The notes beneath the pieces are model-generated. The model worked only from the letters and a program-made list of their open reading frames with translations, searched no databases and was not told where the DNA came from. Positions 1 through 5,169 of a stretch of 6,449 nt of DNA are shown here, piece by piece (positions within the stretch are counted from its first letter, which is position 1; each line of letters begins with the position of its first letter). The stretch covers positions 1 through 6,449 of the forward strand of contig NZ_DAIRTR010000153.1 in NCBI RefSeq assembly GCF_036803785.1, in the 5' to 3' direction. Source of the stretch: Pelomicrobium sp036803785 (GTDB lineage Bacteria > Pseudomonadota > Gammaproteobacteria > Burkholderiales > UBA6910). The translations under genes and the position numbers were made by a program.

Positions 1-312
1 GAGCTTACCCTGGATCGACTGGGCTACTGGCGCCACAACCTCATCGCCTGGGCGGGCACAAGCGCGGTGCCCGAGGCCCTGGCCGGGCTGGTGGCAGCGC
101 TGGAGGCGCGGCTCAGGGCCGCGGGCTACGCTTTCGATCGCCGGCCCTACGTGCCCCATGTGACCCTGGCGCGCAACGCCCGTTGCCGGGAAAGCTTAAC
201 CCTTGAGGAGCCGCTCCTGTGGCGTGCCGACGAATTCGTCCTCGTGCGCTCAACGCGGGGCAACGGAACCACCCACTACGAAACCATCGGCCGCTGGCCC
301 CTCGGCGGCTGA
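1..312 (+). CDS. thpR: RNA 2',3'-cyclic phosphodiesterase (ThpR/LigT family), 3' part only
   Basis: This is the C-terminal part of a 2H phosphoesterase; the reading frame is open from the first base and ends at TGA 310-312, giving 103 visible codons. The family opens 2',3'-cyclic phosphates to 2'-phosphates on RNA ends and was first described as a 2'-5' RNA ligase acting on tRNA halves. The second catalytic HxT motif is visible as HVTLAR (visible residues 53-58, after RRPYVP). The preceding DRLGYW segment and the C-terminal HYETIGRWPL strand also fit the family. The first HxT motif must lie upstream of the window; family members are roughly 180 residues, so about 75-80 residues are missing. 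A GTG at 67 is internal and is not the start, because the homology runs upstream of it. The next gene converges on it, leaving only 14 bases between the two stops and no obvious intrinsic terminator. Confidence 0.88.
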   Translation, partial: ELTLDRLGYWRHNLIAWAGTSAVPEALAGLVAALEARLRAAGYAFDRRPYVPHVTLARNARCRESLTLEEPLLWRADEFVLVRSTRGNGTTHYETIGRWPLGG

Positions 313-326
313 GCCCTGCGCCGGGC

Positions 327-767
327 TTAGAGATAAATGCACTGTTCTAGATGGCTCGACAGCTCTCTTTCGGGCACCTTGGTGTAATCCTTCTCGAAAC
401 TGTCGGTCACCCGGTCGAGAACGTGGGGATCGAGTTGTCCTTTCAGCAGCCCCAAAAAGGCGGGGGGCGCCACCAGGATCAGCCGCTGATACTCGTTGCG
501 GGTGCGGCCCAAGTCCAGGAAGCGGGAAAGCTCGAGGGCAAAATGCTGGGCTTCGTGCTGCTTGGGATCGGTCTGGGGCACGTAGGCGCCGTGCCCGTTG
601 CCGTGGCTTTTGTTGTGTCCCGGGCGATCGGTGACCAACTGGGAGGCTTTCTCCCGGCTCGCCGCGTGATCGAACTCTTTGAGTTTCTTCAATCCCTTTT
701 TCGGTCCGGCGTTCAAGTAGAGCTGGGCTTTGCTGGAATTCGCCACCAAGATCCAGGTATTGGCCAT
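327..767 (-). CDS. Host attachment family protein (COG5622-like), function unclear
   Basis: A 146-residue soluble protein with no signal peptide or membrane segment. It matches the family labelled 'protein required for attachment to host cells', named from a plant-associated bacterium. From memory, the family has also been linked by remote homology to eRF1-like (baeRF) domains, so the attachment role may not be general. Visible family marks are the N-terminal strand WILVANSSKAQLY (5-17), a strand and turn LILVAPPAFLGLLK (96-109), and the C-terminal KDYTKVPERELSSHL (126-140). Between them is a His/Gly-rich loop (about 47-62, DRPGHNKSHGNGHGAY) that is probably flexible and could bind metal or nucleic acid. 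I chose ATG 767 over the in-frame GTG at 773 because AGAGG sits 5 bases before the ATG, whereas the GTG overlaps that site. It converges with thpR and follows the methyltransferase gene after a 178-base gap, so it may have its own promoter. The family call is good; the biological role is unknown. Confidence 0.8.
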   Translation of the reverse strand: MANTWILVANSSKAQLYLNAGPKKGLKKLKEFDHAASREKASQLVTDRPGHNKSHGNGHGAYVPQTDPKQHEAQHFALELSRFLDLGRTRNEYQRLILVAPPAFLGLLKGQLDPHVLDRVTDSFEKDYTKVPERELSSHLEQCIYL

Positions 768-872
768 GACCACCTCTTTGGGTATGGAGAGTTTGCTGAA
801 TCAGTCTAGCGAGGCAGCCTTCCCGAAGATAGCTCCCACCCGGCCGCAGGTAGGGCTAGAATCAGCGGTTAT

Positions 873-900
873 TTCCCGCCCCTGGGGGACTCGGCGGGAA
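873..900. repeat. 8-bp inverted repeat between methyltransferase and host attachment genes
   Basis: TTCCCGCC (873-880) and GGCGGGAA (893-900) are perfect inverted arms around a 12-base loop, and can extend to 10 bp with one G-T pair (871-902). It lies 45 bases or more past the methyltransferase stop and over 100 bases before the host attachment start. Neither strand has a T-run after the stem, so it is not a classic intrinsic terminator. It could be an mRNA 3'-end stabilising hairpin or an operator. GC-rich DNA makes chance stems common, so no function is assigned. Confidence 0.35.
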
Positions 901-945
901 GTCCTGGGGCGGGGGTCCGACGTGAGCTTCGAACCGGGGCTTTTC

Positions 946-1560
946 TTAGCCGGCCTGCCGCATGAGGGGCAAATTCGGCTTGACCCAGCGGTACACCCGC
1001 ATGGGAGGTACATTCAGCAGCTCCACTCGCACCTCAGGCCGGCCGAACAACTCCCGCCCCAGCTCCCCGACCCGATCCCGCACCTGGTAGGCGACGAAGC
1101 GACCGCCCGGGGCCAAGGCATCGAATACCGCTCGGAGGATTTCCCGGCCGATCCGCCGAGGGATGGTGGAGAAGGGAATGCCGGAGACCACCACTTCCGG
1201 CGCAGGAAACCGGTGTGCCCGCAAGTGCCGTTCCAGGTGCCGGGCATCCCCATGGTGAATGACCAGCCGCGGGTCGCGCGTCGCGGAAAGAATGCGCACG
1301 AAGTCCGCATCGAGCTCGATGCCCAACAAGCGGGCGTCGGGGGCCATGGCGCGCAGCAATGCCCGCGTCGTGCCTCCGGTGCCCGGGCCCAGCTCCACCA
1401 CTGCCCGAGCACGGCCCACATCGGAGAGCTCTACCACCCGCCGCTCCAGGAAGCGGGAGCTGGGAATGACGGACCCGACCCGGGCGGGATTCTTGAGAAA
1501 ACCCTGGAAGAAGGCGAACCGCTCGTCGGGTTGCAGGCGTAAACGATCGAGTCTCAGCAC
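946..1560 (-). CDS. SAM-dependent methyltransferase, phospholipid N-methyltransferase (PmtA-like)
   Basis: A 204-residue class I methyltransferase. Motif I is VELGPGTGG (55-63), which binds S-adenosylmethionine. The acidic end of strand 2 is IELD (81-84), HHGDAR (102-107) follows, and post-motif SGIPFSTIP (126-134) leads into PRRIGREIL. The short length, the FLKNPARVGSVIPSS N-terminus (22-35) and the SGxPxxxxP motif resemble the COG3963/PmtA group, which methylates phosphatidylethanolamine towards phosphatidylcholine at the inner membrane. An rRNA-adenine-dimethylase-like enzyme is the main alternative, but that family's N-P-P-[YF]-type motif is absent. I place the start at GTG 1560 because GGGAGG lies 5 bases upstream and similarity begins just after it. 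A 47-codon upstream extension to 1701 is open but looks like non-coding GC-rich sequence. It lies between two other minus-strand genes, 179 bases after the DUF502 gene. The methyltransferase fold is certain; the phospholipid substrate is likely but inferred. Confidence 0.82.
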   Translation of the reverse strand: MLRLDRLRLQPDERFAFFQGFLKNPARVGSVIPSSRFLERRVVELSDVGRARAVVELGPGTGGTTRALLRAMAPDARLLGIELDADFVRILSATRDPRLVIHHGDARHLERHLRAHRFPAPEVVVSGIPFSTIPRRIGREILRAVFDALAPGGRFVAYQVRDRVGELGRELFGRPEVRVELLNVPPMRVYRWVKPNLPLMRQAG

Positions 1561-1654
1561 ATTTTCCTCCCGTGTTATCGAGCCGGGACGACCGTTCGGG
1601 CCCGAGAGAATTCCCCTCCTGCCCGAACCGTACCGTCCCGGAGGTGCAAACCCG

Positions 1655-1667
1655 TTCGTCTGACGAA
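1655..1667. repeat. 13-bp palindrome upstream of the methyltransferase gene
   Basis: TTCGTC-T-GACGAA is a perfect 6+6 palindrome with a one-base centre. It sits about 95 bases upstream of the methyltransferase GTG start, in the 179-base gap after the DUF502 gene. The half-site length and symmetry fit a dimeric repressor operator, but a palindrome of this size is expected about once or twice by chance in a window this long. No regulator gene is present nearby. Confidence 0.25.
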
Positions 1668-1669
1668 AC

Positions 1670-1685
1670 AACCCGCAGGCGGGCT
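1670..1685 (-). terminator. Possible weak terminator after the DUF502 gene
   Basis: Read on the minus strand, AGCCCG-CCTG-CGGGTT forms a 6-bp stem (one G-T pair) with a four-base loop, followed by GTTTCG. It lies about 55 bases beyond the DUF502 stop. The stem is short and the T-run is poor, so termination would be partial at best. An A7/T7 tract (about 1703-1709) lies between the stop and this stem. Confidence 0.22.
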
Positions 1686-1739
1686 GCTTTCGCCGCTTCA
1701 CATTTTTTTGAATTTACCACAATCGCGCCCCTCTCTGCT

Positions 1740-2402
1740 TCAGGGCCTGGAAAAGGGGATGTGATCAGGGGCGCTCGTGCCCCCGGTCAGGGTAAAGCGC
1801 ATGGCCTCTTCCAGGGTCCAGTCCGTGGGGGTGAGCCGGTCAACGGGCACGATTTCCACATAACCCGAAGTGGGGTTCGGGGCGGTGGGCACGTAGACCA
1901 CCGCCAGGTCTTGCCCAGTGGCGGCGTCCTTGAGGGTGCGGGTGACGAGCCCCAGCGCTTTGAGGGGCGGATGGGGAAAATCGATCATCACGACCCGCTC
2001 CACCCCCGCCGGTTTTTGCTGGATGACCTGGAGGAAGTGCTTGGTGGCGCTGTAGACCGCCTTCACTAGGGGAATGCGGCCCATGAGAGCCTCGAGCCAG
2101 GCGAGGATGCGCCGCCCGACCACCCGGCTTGCCGCCCACCCCAGCGCATAGAGCGCCGCCAGGGTGAAGAGGATGGACACCGCCGACTCGAACCACGGGG
2201 CGAACAGTTGCTCGGCCAGCGTCGGCGAGTAGCGGGCAACGAAAACGGCAAGCCCCTGTACCCAGGGGCGTCCGGCTCGGGAAAGGGCACCCAGCAGGAA
2301 GTCGAACACCAGCCAGGTAACCCACAAGGGCGCCAGCACCAGAATCCCGGCGACGATATGACGGCCCGCGTGGGCCAAGACATGGCGATCGGAACTACGC
2401 AT
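1740..2402 (-). CDS. DUF502 family inner-membrane protein
   Basis: A 220-residue protein of the DUF502 family, which has no settled biochemical role. Two membrane segments are visible at about 16-39 (HIVAGILVLAPLWVTWLVF) and 72-93 (ESAVSILFTLAALYALGW), with the conserved C-terminal part outside the bilayer. Family marks are GRIPLVKAVYSATKHFLQ (108-125), MIDFPHPP (139-146), the near-invariant VPTAPNPTSGY (171-181) and a TGG near the C-terminus (206-208), where relatives usually have SGG. I chose ATG 2402 because AGGAGG lies 9 bases upstream and the 220-residue product fits the family. In-frame codons up to 2537 would add 45 Arg/Pro-rich residues that overlap the dusA promoter and look non-coding. 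It diverges from dusA across 115 bases. The family is clear; the function is not known. Confidence 0.88.
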   Translation of the reverse strand: MRSSDRHVLAHAGRHIVAGILVLAPLWVTWLVFDFLLGALSRAGRPWVQGLAVFVARYSPTLAEQLFAPWFESAVSILFTLAALYALGWAASRVVGRRILAWLEALMGRIPLVKAVYSATKHFLQVIQQKPAGVERVVMIDFPHPPLKALGLVTRTLKDAATGQDLAVVYVPTAPNPTSGYVEIVPVDRLTPTDWTLEEAMRFTLTGGTSAPDHIPFSRP

Positions 2403-2404
2403 CG

Positions 2405-2417
2405 AGGAGGTCCTCCT
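2405..2417 (-). promoter_or_regulatory. DUF502 ribosome-binding site inside a self-complementary sequence
   Basis: Read on the minus strand, AGGAGG-A-CCTCCT precedes CG and the ATG at 2402. AGGAGG is a perfect Shine-Dalgarno 9 bases from the start, and it is followed at once by its own complement. A real hairpin would be AGGAG-GAC-CTCCT, five pairs with a three-base loop, which would cover the Shine-Dalgarno. The sequence is plain to see; a control role is inference. Confidence 0.5.
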
Positions 2418-2479
2418 GGATCGGTTCGCGGGCGAGCCCGGATGGATTCGCGACCGGCGCGGGGCCGGCCATGGGTCCG

Positions 2480-2488
2480 TGGGATAAT
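2480..2488 (+). promoter_or_regulatory. dusA promoter, extended -10 element
   Basis: TGG-GATAAT (2480-2488) matches the extended -10 pattern TGnTATAAT with one hexamer mismatch and is the only AT-rich spot in the 115-base divergent region. Transcription would start near 2495, leaving a leader of about 23 bases before dusA. No good -35 box is found at the usual distance (the sequence there is GC-rich, including the palindrome GGCCGGCC at 2463-2470), which is normal for extended -10 promoters. Confidence 0.5.
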
Positions 2489-2517
2489 AACCGCTGTTTG
2501 TCTTTCGCGAGACCCGC

Positions 2518-3504
2518 ATGATGCGCGCCTTGAGCACTGCACCGATGATGGACTGGTCGGATCGGCACTGCCGCTACTTTTTCCGCCAGCTCACCCGGCA
2601 TGCCCCCGTGTACACCGAGATGGTGGTCACCGGCGCGCTGCTTCACGGGGACGCAGCGCGGCACCTGGCGTTTCATGCGTTGGAGCATCCGGTGGCGCTG
2701 CAGCTGGGCGGGTCCGATCCCCAGGAGCTTGCCCGCTGCGCCCGGCTAGGGGAGCGATGGGGCTACGACGAAATCAACCTCAACTGCGGTTGCCCTTCGG
2801 GGCGGGTGCAACGGGGTGCCTTCGGCGCCTGTCTGATGGGCGAGCCGCAACGGGTGGCCGATTGCGTGAAAGCCATGCAGGATGCGGTGGGCGTGCCAGT
2901 GACGGTCAAGCACCGTCTGGGCATCGACGCCGTCGAGGCCTACGACTTCGTGCGCCGTTTCGTGGAAACTCTTGCGCGAGCGGGTTGCCGTATCTTCATC
3001 GTCCACGCCCGCAACGCGATCCTGCGGGGTTTGAGCCCCAAGGAGAATCGGGAGATTCCCCCCCTCAAGTACGACTACGTCTATCGCCTGAAGCGGGAGT
3101 TTTCCGAGCTCACCATCGTGCTAAACGGCGGCGTGCGCTCATGGGGGGAGATCCAGGCCCATCTGCAGCACGTGGACGGCGTCATGCTGGGACGTGCCGC
3201 CTACCACGATCCTTACCTGCTGGCGCAGGTCGATCGTCGGCTCTATGGCGATTTGCATCCTCCCAGGACGCGGGAGGAGGTAGTGCGTACCATGCACGCT
3301 TATTGCGTGGAGGAGGTCGGACGAGGAACGCCCCTGCGGGCCATCGTGCGACACATGCTGGGGCTGTACCATGGTGTGCCTCATGCGCGAGCTTGGCGCC
3401 GGCGCTTGTCCGATTCCCGGCGGCTCGCCGCCAACGACCCGGGCCTGCTGCTCGAGGCGATCGGTCCAGGGCTGCCCCTAGCGGAGGGCACAGCCTTCGC
3501 TTAA
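2518..3504 (+). CDS. dusA: tRNA-dihydrouridine(20/20a) synthase DusA
   Basis: A 328-residue FMN-dependent enzyme that reduces uridine to dihydrouridine in the tRNA D-loop (U20/U20a) using NADPH. The TIM-barrel domain opens with STAPMMDWSDRHCRYF (6-21), the FMN-binding strand typical of DusA. Next come YTEMVVTGALLHG (32-44), EHPVALQLGGSDP (56-68), and YDEINLNCGCPSGRV (83-97). The catalytic cysteine is C105 in GACLMG; K131 in VTVKHR and H163 in HARNA complete the flavin/substrate pocket. SPKENREIPPL (173-183), NGGVRS (203-208) and DGVMLGRAAY (220-229) follow. The C-terminal helical tRNA-binding part holds HMLGLYHGVPHARAWRR (279-295). These features favour DusA over DusB or DusC. Length is normal. 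ATG 2518 and ATG 2521 are adjacent and either could serve; the Shine-Dalgarno is weak (GAG about 10 bases upstream). Its 3' end overlaps the convergent GGDEF gene by 27 bp. Confidence 0.95.
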   Translation: MMRALSTAPMMDWSDRHCRYFFRQLTRHAPVYTEMVVTGALLHGDAARHLAFHALEHPVALQLGGSDPQELARCARLGERWGYDEINLNCGCPSGRVQRGAFGACLMGEPQRVADCVKAMQDAVGVPVTVKHRLGIDAVEAYDFVRRFVETLARAGCRIFIVHARNAILRGLSPKENREIPPLKYDYVYRLKREFSELTIVLNGGVRSWGEIQAHLQHVDGVMLGRAAYHDPYLLAQVDRRLYGDLHPPRTREEVVRTMHAYCVEEVGRGTPLRAIVRHMLGLYHGVPHARAWRRRLSDSRRLAANDPGLLLEAIGPGLPLAEGTAFA

Positions 3505-4365
3505 GTTCTCCCGGGGCAGCGTGACGCGCCCGGGCTGGGCAGGGGGCGGGAAGACGCGATTGCGCCCCTGCCCTTTCGCTTGGTACAAGCGCTGGTCCGC
3601 GGTACGGATGAGCTGTTGCGCTTCGTGCATTGTTTGTTCCAAGGCGGCTACGCCGATGCTAGCGGTCACGCAGATCTCCTGGAGCTGCCCTTGCATGTCC
3701 ACGGTGCTGAAGCGGCGGGCAGCGATGGCCTCGCAGATGCGCTCGGCGAGCAAGACGGCGTCCGAAAGAGGGGTGTTGGGCGCAAGGATCAGGAATTCTT
3801 CACCGCCATAGCGCCCGACCACGTCCGTAGCCCGCACGCTGGAGGAAATCACCTGGGCCAATTGGTCCAGCACCTGATCGCCGGCCGGGTGCCCGTAGCG
3901 ATCGTTGAGCTCCTTGAAGTAGTCGATGTCGAGCAGCAGGATCGAGAGGGGCGAGCGGGAGTGGCGCGCTCTTGCGATTTCCATTCCCAGGCGCTGGTCC
4001 AGATAGCGGCGGTTATGGACCCGGGTCAAGGGGTCAGTGACGCTTTCCTTCTCCAGAAGGTCGACCCGCACGAGGGTTTGGCTCATCTGCCAGGCGAGGC
4101 GAACGGCCAGCCAGACGAAGCAGGCACCGACGAAGAACACCGAGGGGACGATAAGCCCGGCAGTGCGGACATTCTCGTCTCCCATGATCAGGGCGTAGAC
4201 GAGATAGCCGACTATGAAGAACAGGACCATGCCGCTCAACAGGCGCCAGCGGCGCCGCAGCGTCGCGGTGGGGGAGGTGGCCTGCAGGCGCTGGAGCACT
4301 CCGAGGGAGGCAGCGAGAATGAGCGCTCCTGCAAATACCAATCCGTTCGACAAGAAAGTCGACAT
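3478..4365 (-). CDS. Membrane-anchored GGDEF diguanylate cyclase
   Basis: A 295-residue protein predicted to make cyclic di-GMP from two GTP. Three N-terminal membrane segments lie at about 8-27, 43-63 and 69-93, forming a small sensor with almost no periplasmic loops. A short helix (about 95-110) then links to the GGDEF domain. The domain starts at DPLTRVHNRRYL (111-122). DIDYFKELNDRYGH (146-159) carries the metal-binding aspartate. The active site is GGEEF (187-191), a catalytically competent variant. An RxxD inhibitory I-site, RATD (178-181), lies exactly five residues before it, so product feedback inhibition is expected. ASIGVA (235-240) and ADQRLYQAKGQGRNRV (256-271) close the domain. 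The start is ATG 4365, with AAGG 9 bases upstream; the open frame continues to 4563 but that extension looks non-coding and crosses the inverted-repeat region. No EAL, PAS or receiver domain is present. The tail overlaps dusA by 27 bp. What the membrane part senses is unknown. Confidence 0.93.
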   Translation of the reverse strand: MSTFLSNGLVFAGALILAASLGVLQRLQATSPTATLRRRWRLLSGMVLFFIVGYLVYALIMGDENVRTAGLIVPSVFFVGACFVWLAVRLAWQMSQTLVRVDLLEKESVTDPLTRVHNRRYLDQRLGMEIARARHSRSPLSILLLDIDYFKELNDRYGHPAGDQVLDQLAQVISSSVRATDVVGRYGGEEFLILAPNTPLSDAVLLAERICEAIAARRFSTVDMQGQLQEICVTASIGVAALEQTMHEAQQLIRTADQRLYQAKGQGRNRVFPPPAQPGRVTLPRENLSEGCALR

Positions 4366-4422
4366 ATCCGCTATCCTTGGACCGAAGCAAGGGCTCGAGA
4401 CCTGGGTGGTCAGGTGTCGGCC

Positions 4423-4441
4423 TGGACGGCAAACCCGTCCA
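4423..4441. repeat. 7-bp inverted repeat upstream of the GGDEF gene
   Basis: TGGACGG (4423-4429) and CCGTCCA (4435-4441) are perfect arms around a five-base loop CAAAC. It lies 58 bases upstream of the GGDEF start codon, inside the 216-base divergent region. It may be an operator, or a hairpin in the leader of the GGDEF mRNA. Confidence 0.4.
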
Positions 4442-4458
4442 TTCAACCATATGTCAGC

Positions 4459-4496
4459 GAGTCCCGCGCTTCTCCGGGTCCCGGCGTGCGGGGCTC
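4459..4496. repeat. 11-bp imperfect inverted repeat with an inner CCGG stem
   Basis: GAGTCCCGCGC (4459-4469) can pair with GTGCGGGGCTC (4486-4496) through nine Watson-Crick and two G-T pairs when read as plus-strand RNA. The 16-base loop contains a nested CCGG-GTC-CCGG stem (4474-4484). It is the largest predicted stem in the divergent region and lies 85 bases upstream of the macrodomain start. The wobble pairs work only for plus-strand RNA, pointing to the macrodomain transcript if it is real. GC-rich composition makes chance pairing possible. Confidence 0.38.
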
Positions 4497-4531
4497 TCAG
4501 AGGATCTAGCGAGATCTGTGCCAAGATTCCT

Positions 4532-4546
4532 GGCGCGGTGCGCGCC
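4532..4546. repeat. 6-bp inverted repeat just upstream of the macrodomain gene
   Basis: GGCGCG-GTG-CGCGCC forms a perfect six-pair stem with a three-base loop; an alternative pairing uses GCGCGG (4533-4538) with CCGCGC (4545-4550). It ends about 35 bases before the macrodomain start codon, leaving the GAGG ribosome-binding site (4570-4573) outside the stem. Confidence 0.3.
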
Positions 4547-4581
4547 GCGCATGATTTGGCCATGGAGGCGAGGCTTAAGCC

Positions 4582-5109
4582 ATGGGGCAGCTACGGATCG
4601 AAATCGTAAAGGGGGACATCACGCAACAGCAGGTGGAGGCTATCGTGAACGCCGCCAACACCACCCTCTTGGGTGGAGGCGGGGTGGACGGCGCCATCCA
4701 TCGGGCTGCCGGACCGCAACTCTTGGAGGAATGCCGCACGCTGGGGGGATGTCCCACCGGGCAGGCCAAGATCACCCGGGGATACCGCCTGCCGGCGAAG
4801 TACGTGATCCACGCCGTGGGGCCGGTGTGGCATGGAGGCGATCGGGGTGAAGACGAGCTGCTCGCCGGCTGCTACCGCAACGCCCTTGCCCTCGCCGCCC
4901 AGCATGGGGTGCACTCCATCGCCTTTCCCTCCCTCAGCACCGGCGCCTACCGCTTTCCCCTGGAACGCGCTGCCCGCATCGCCCTCACCGAGATCAGCCG
5001 CTTTCTCGCGTCCCACGCCTTGCCGCAACGGGTGATCTGCGTCTGCTTCGACGAAAGAGCCCTGGAGGCGTACCGGACGGCTTGGGCAGCGTTGCAACAG
5101 GGGCGCTGA
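4582..5109 (+). CDS. Macrodomain O-acetyl-ADP-ribose deacetylase / ADP-ribose hydrolase (MacroD/YmdB-like)
   Basis: A 175-residue single macrodomain, the full length of stand-alone bacterial members. These enzymes bind ADP-ribose and remove acetyl from O-acetyl-ADP-ribose or mono-ADP-ribose from protein or nucleic-acid targets in the cytoplasm. Visible in order are IEIVKGDITQQQVEAIVNAAN (7-26), where D12 contacts adenine and the NAAN asparagines line the ribose pocket; the glycine-rich catalytic loop LLGGGGVDGAIHRAAG (29-44) with D36 at the MacroD catalytic position; CPTGQAKIT (57-65); YVIHAVGPVW (74-83); and the phosphate loop SLSTGAYRFP (117-126). No extra domain is fused. The start ATG 4582 follows GAGG at 4570-4573 by 8 bases. 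It diverges from the GGDEF gene and precedes tsaB by 60 bases, but a -10 box in that gap suggests the two need not be one transcript. E. coli YmdB also regulates RNase III; nothing here shows that role. Confidence 0.92.
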   Translation: MGQLRIEIVKGDITQQQVEAIVNAANTTLLGGGGVDGAIHRAAGPQLLEECRTLGGCPTGQAKITRGYRLPAKYVIHAVGPVWHGGDRGEDELLAGCYRNALALAAQHGVHSIAFPSLSTGAYRFPLERAARIALTEISRFLASHALPQRVICVCFDERALEAYRTAWAALQQGR

Positions 5110-5133
5110 ACGGCATGCCCCACGTGCTCCCGC

Positions 5134-5139
5134 TATAAT
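5134..5139 (+). promoter_or_regulatory. tsaB promoter, consensus -10 TATAAT
   Basis: A perfect TATAAT hexamer lies in the 60-base gap between the macrodomain stop and tsaB. Transcription would begin near 5146-5148, only about 22-24 bases before the preferred TTG start and almost on top of a TTG at 5149. No convincing -35 box is present 16-18 bases upstream and no TGn extension is seen, so an activator or a weak promoter is possible. Confidence 0.5.
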
Positions 5140-5169
5140 CTTGCTGCATTGCGGTTTGTGCTGCGCGCC

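Noticed and set aside
924..945. GGTTCGAA on the minus strand, resembling a tRNA T-loop or att site
   Set aside because: The flanking bases do not form a T-stem, and no acceptor stem, anticodon arm or integrase is present.
730..1542. 270-codon plus-strand frame opposite the methyltransferase gene
   Set aside because: Low-complexity translation with no motif; the minus strand carries clear SAM-binding motifs and a good ribosome-binding site.
2463..2470. GGCCGGCC palindrome near the dusA promoter as an operator
   Set aside because: An 8-base all-GC palindrome is expected by chance in such GC-rich DNA, and there is no second copy or nearby regulator.
2208..3524. 438-codon plus-strand open frame running through the DUF502 start region and dusA
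   Set aside because: Its product is Arg/Gly/Pro/Ala-rich with no domain, and it lies out of frame over dusA, whose motifs are unmistakable.
3510..3534. CCCGGG repeat after the dusA stop as a terminator
   Set aside because: Each arm is a common GC hexamer with a 13-base loop and no T-run, and it lies inside the GGDEF coding region.
4420..4500. Possible c-di-GMP (GEMM) riboswitch, suggested by GGCAAACC next to a GGDEF gene
   Set aside because: Only a short GGCAAAC-like word matches. The GNRA tetraloop/receptor pair and the downstream GGACGCAAAGCC-type core are not found, and the word is on the strand facing away from the GGDEF gene.
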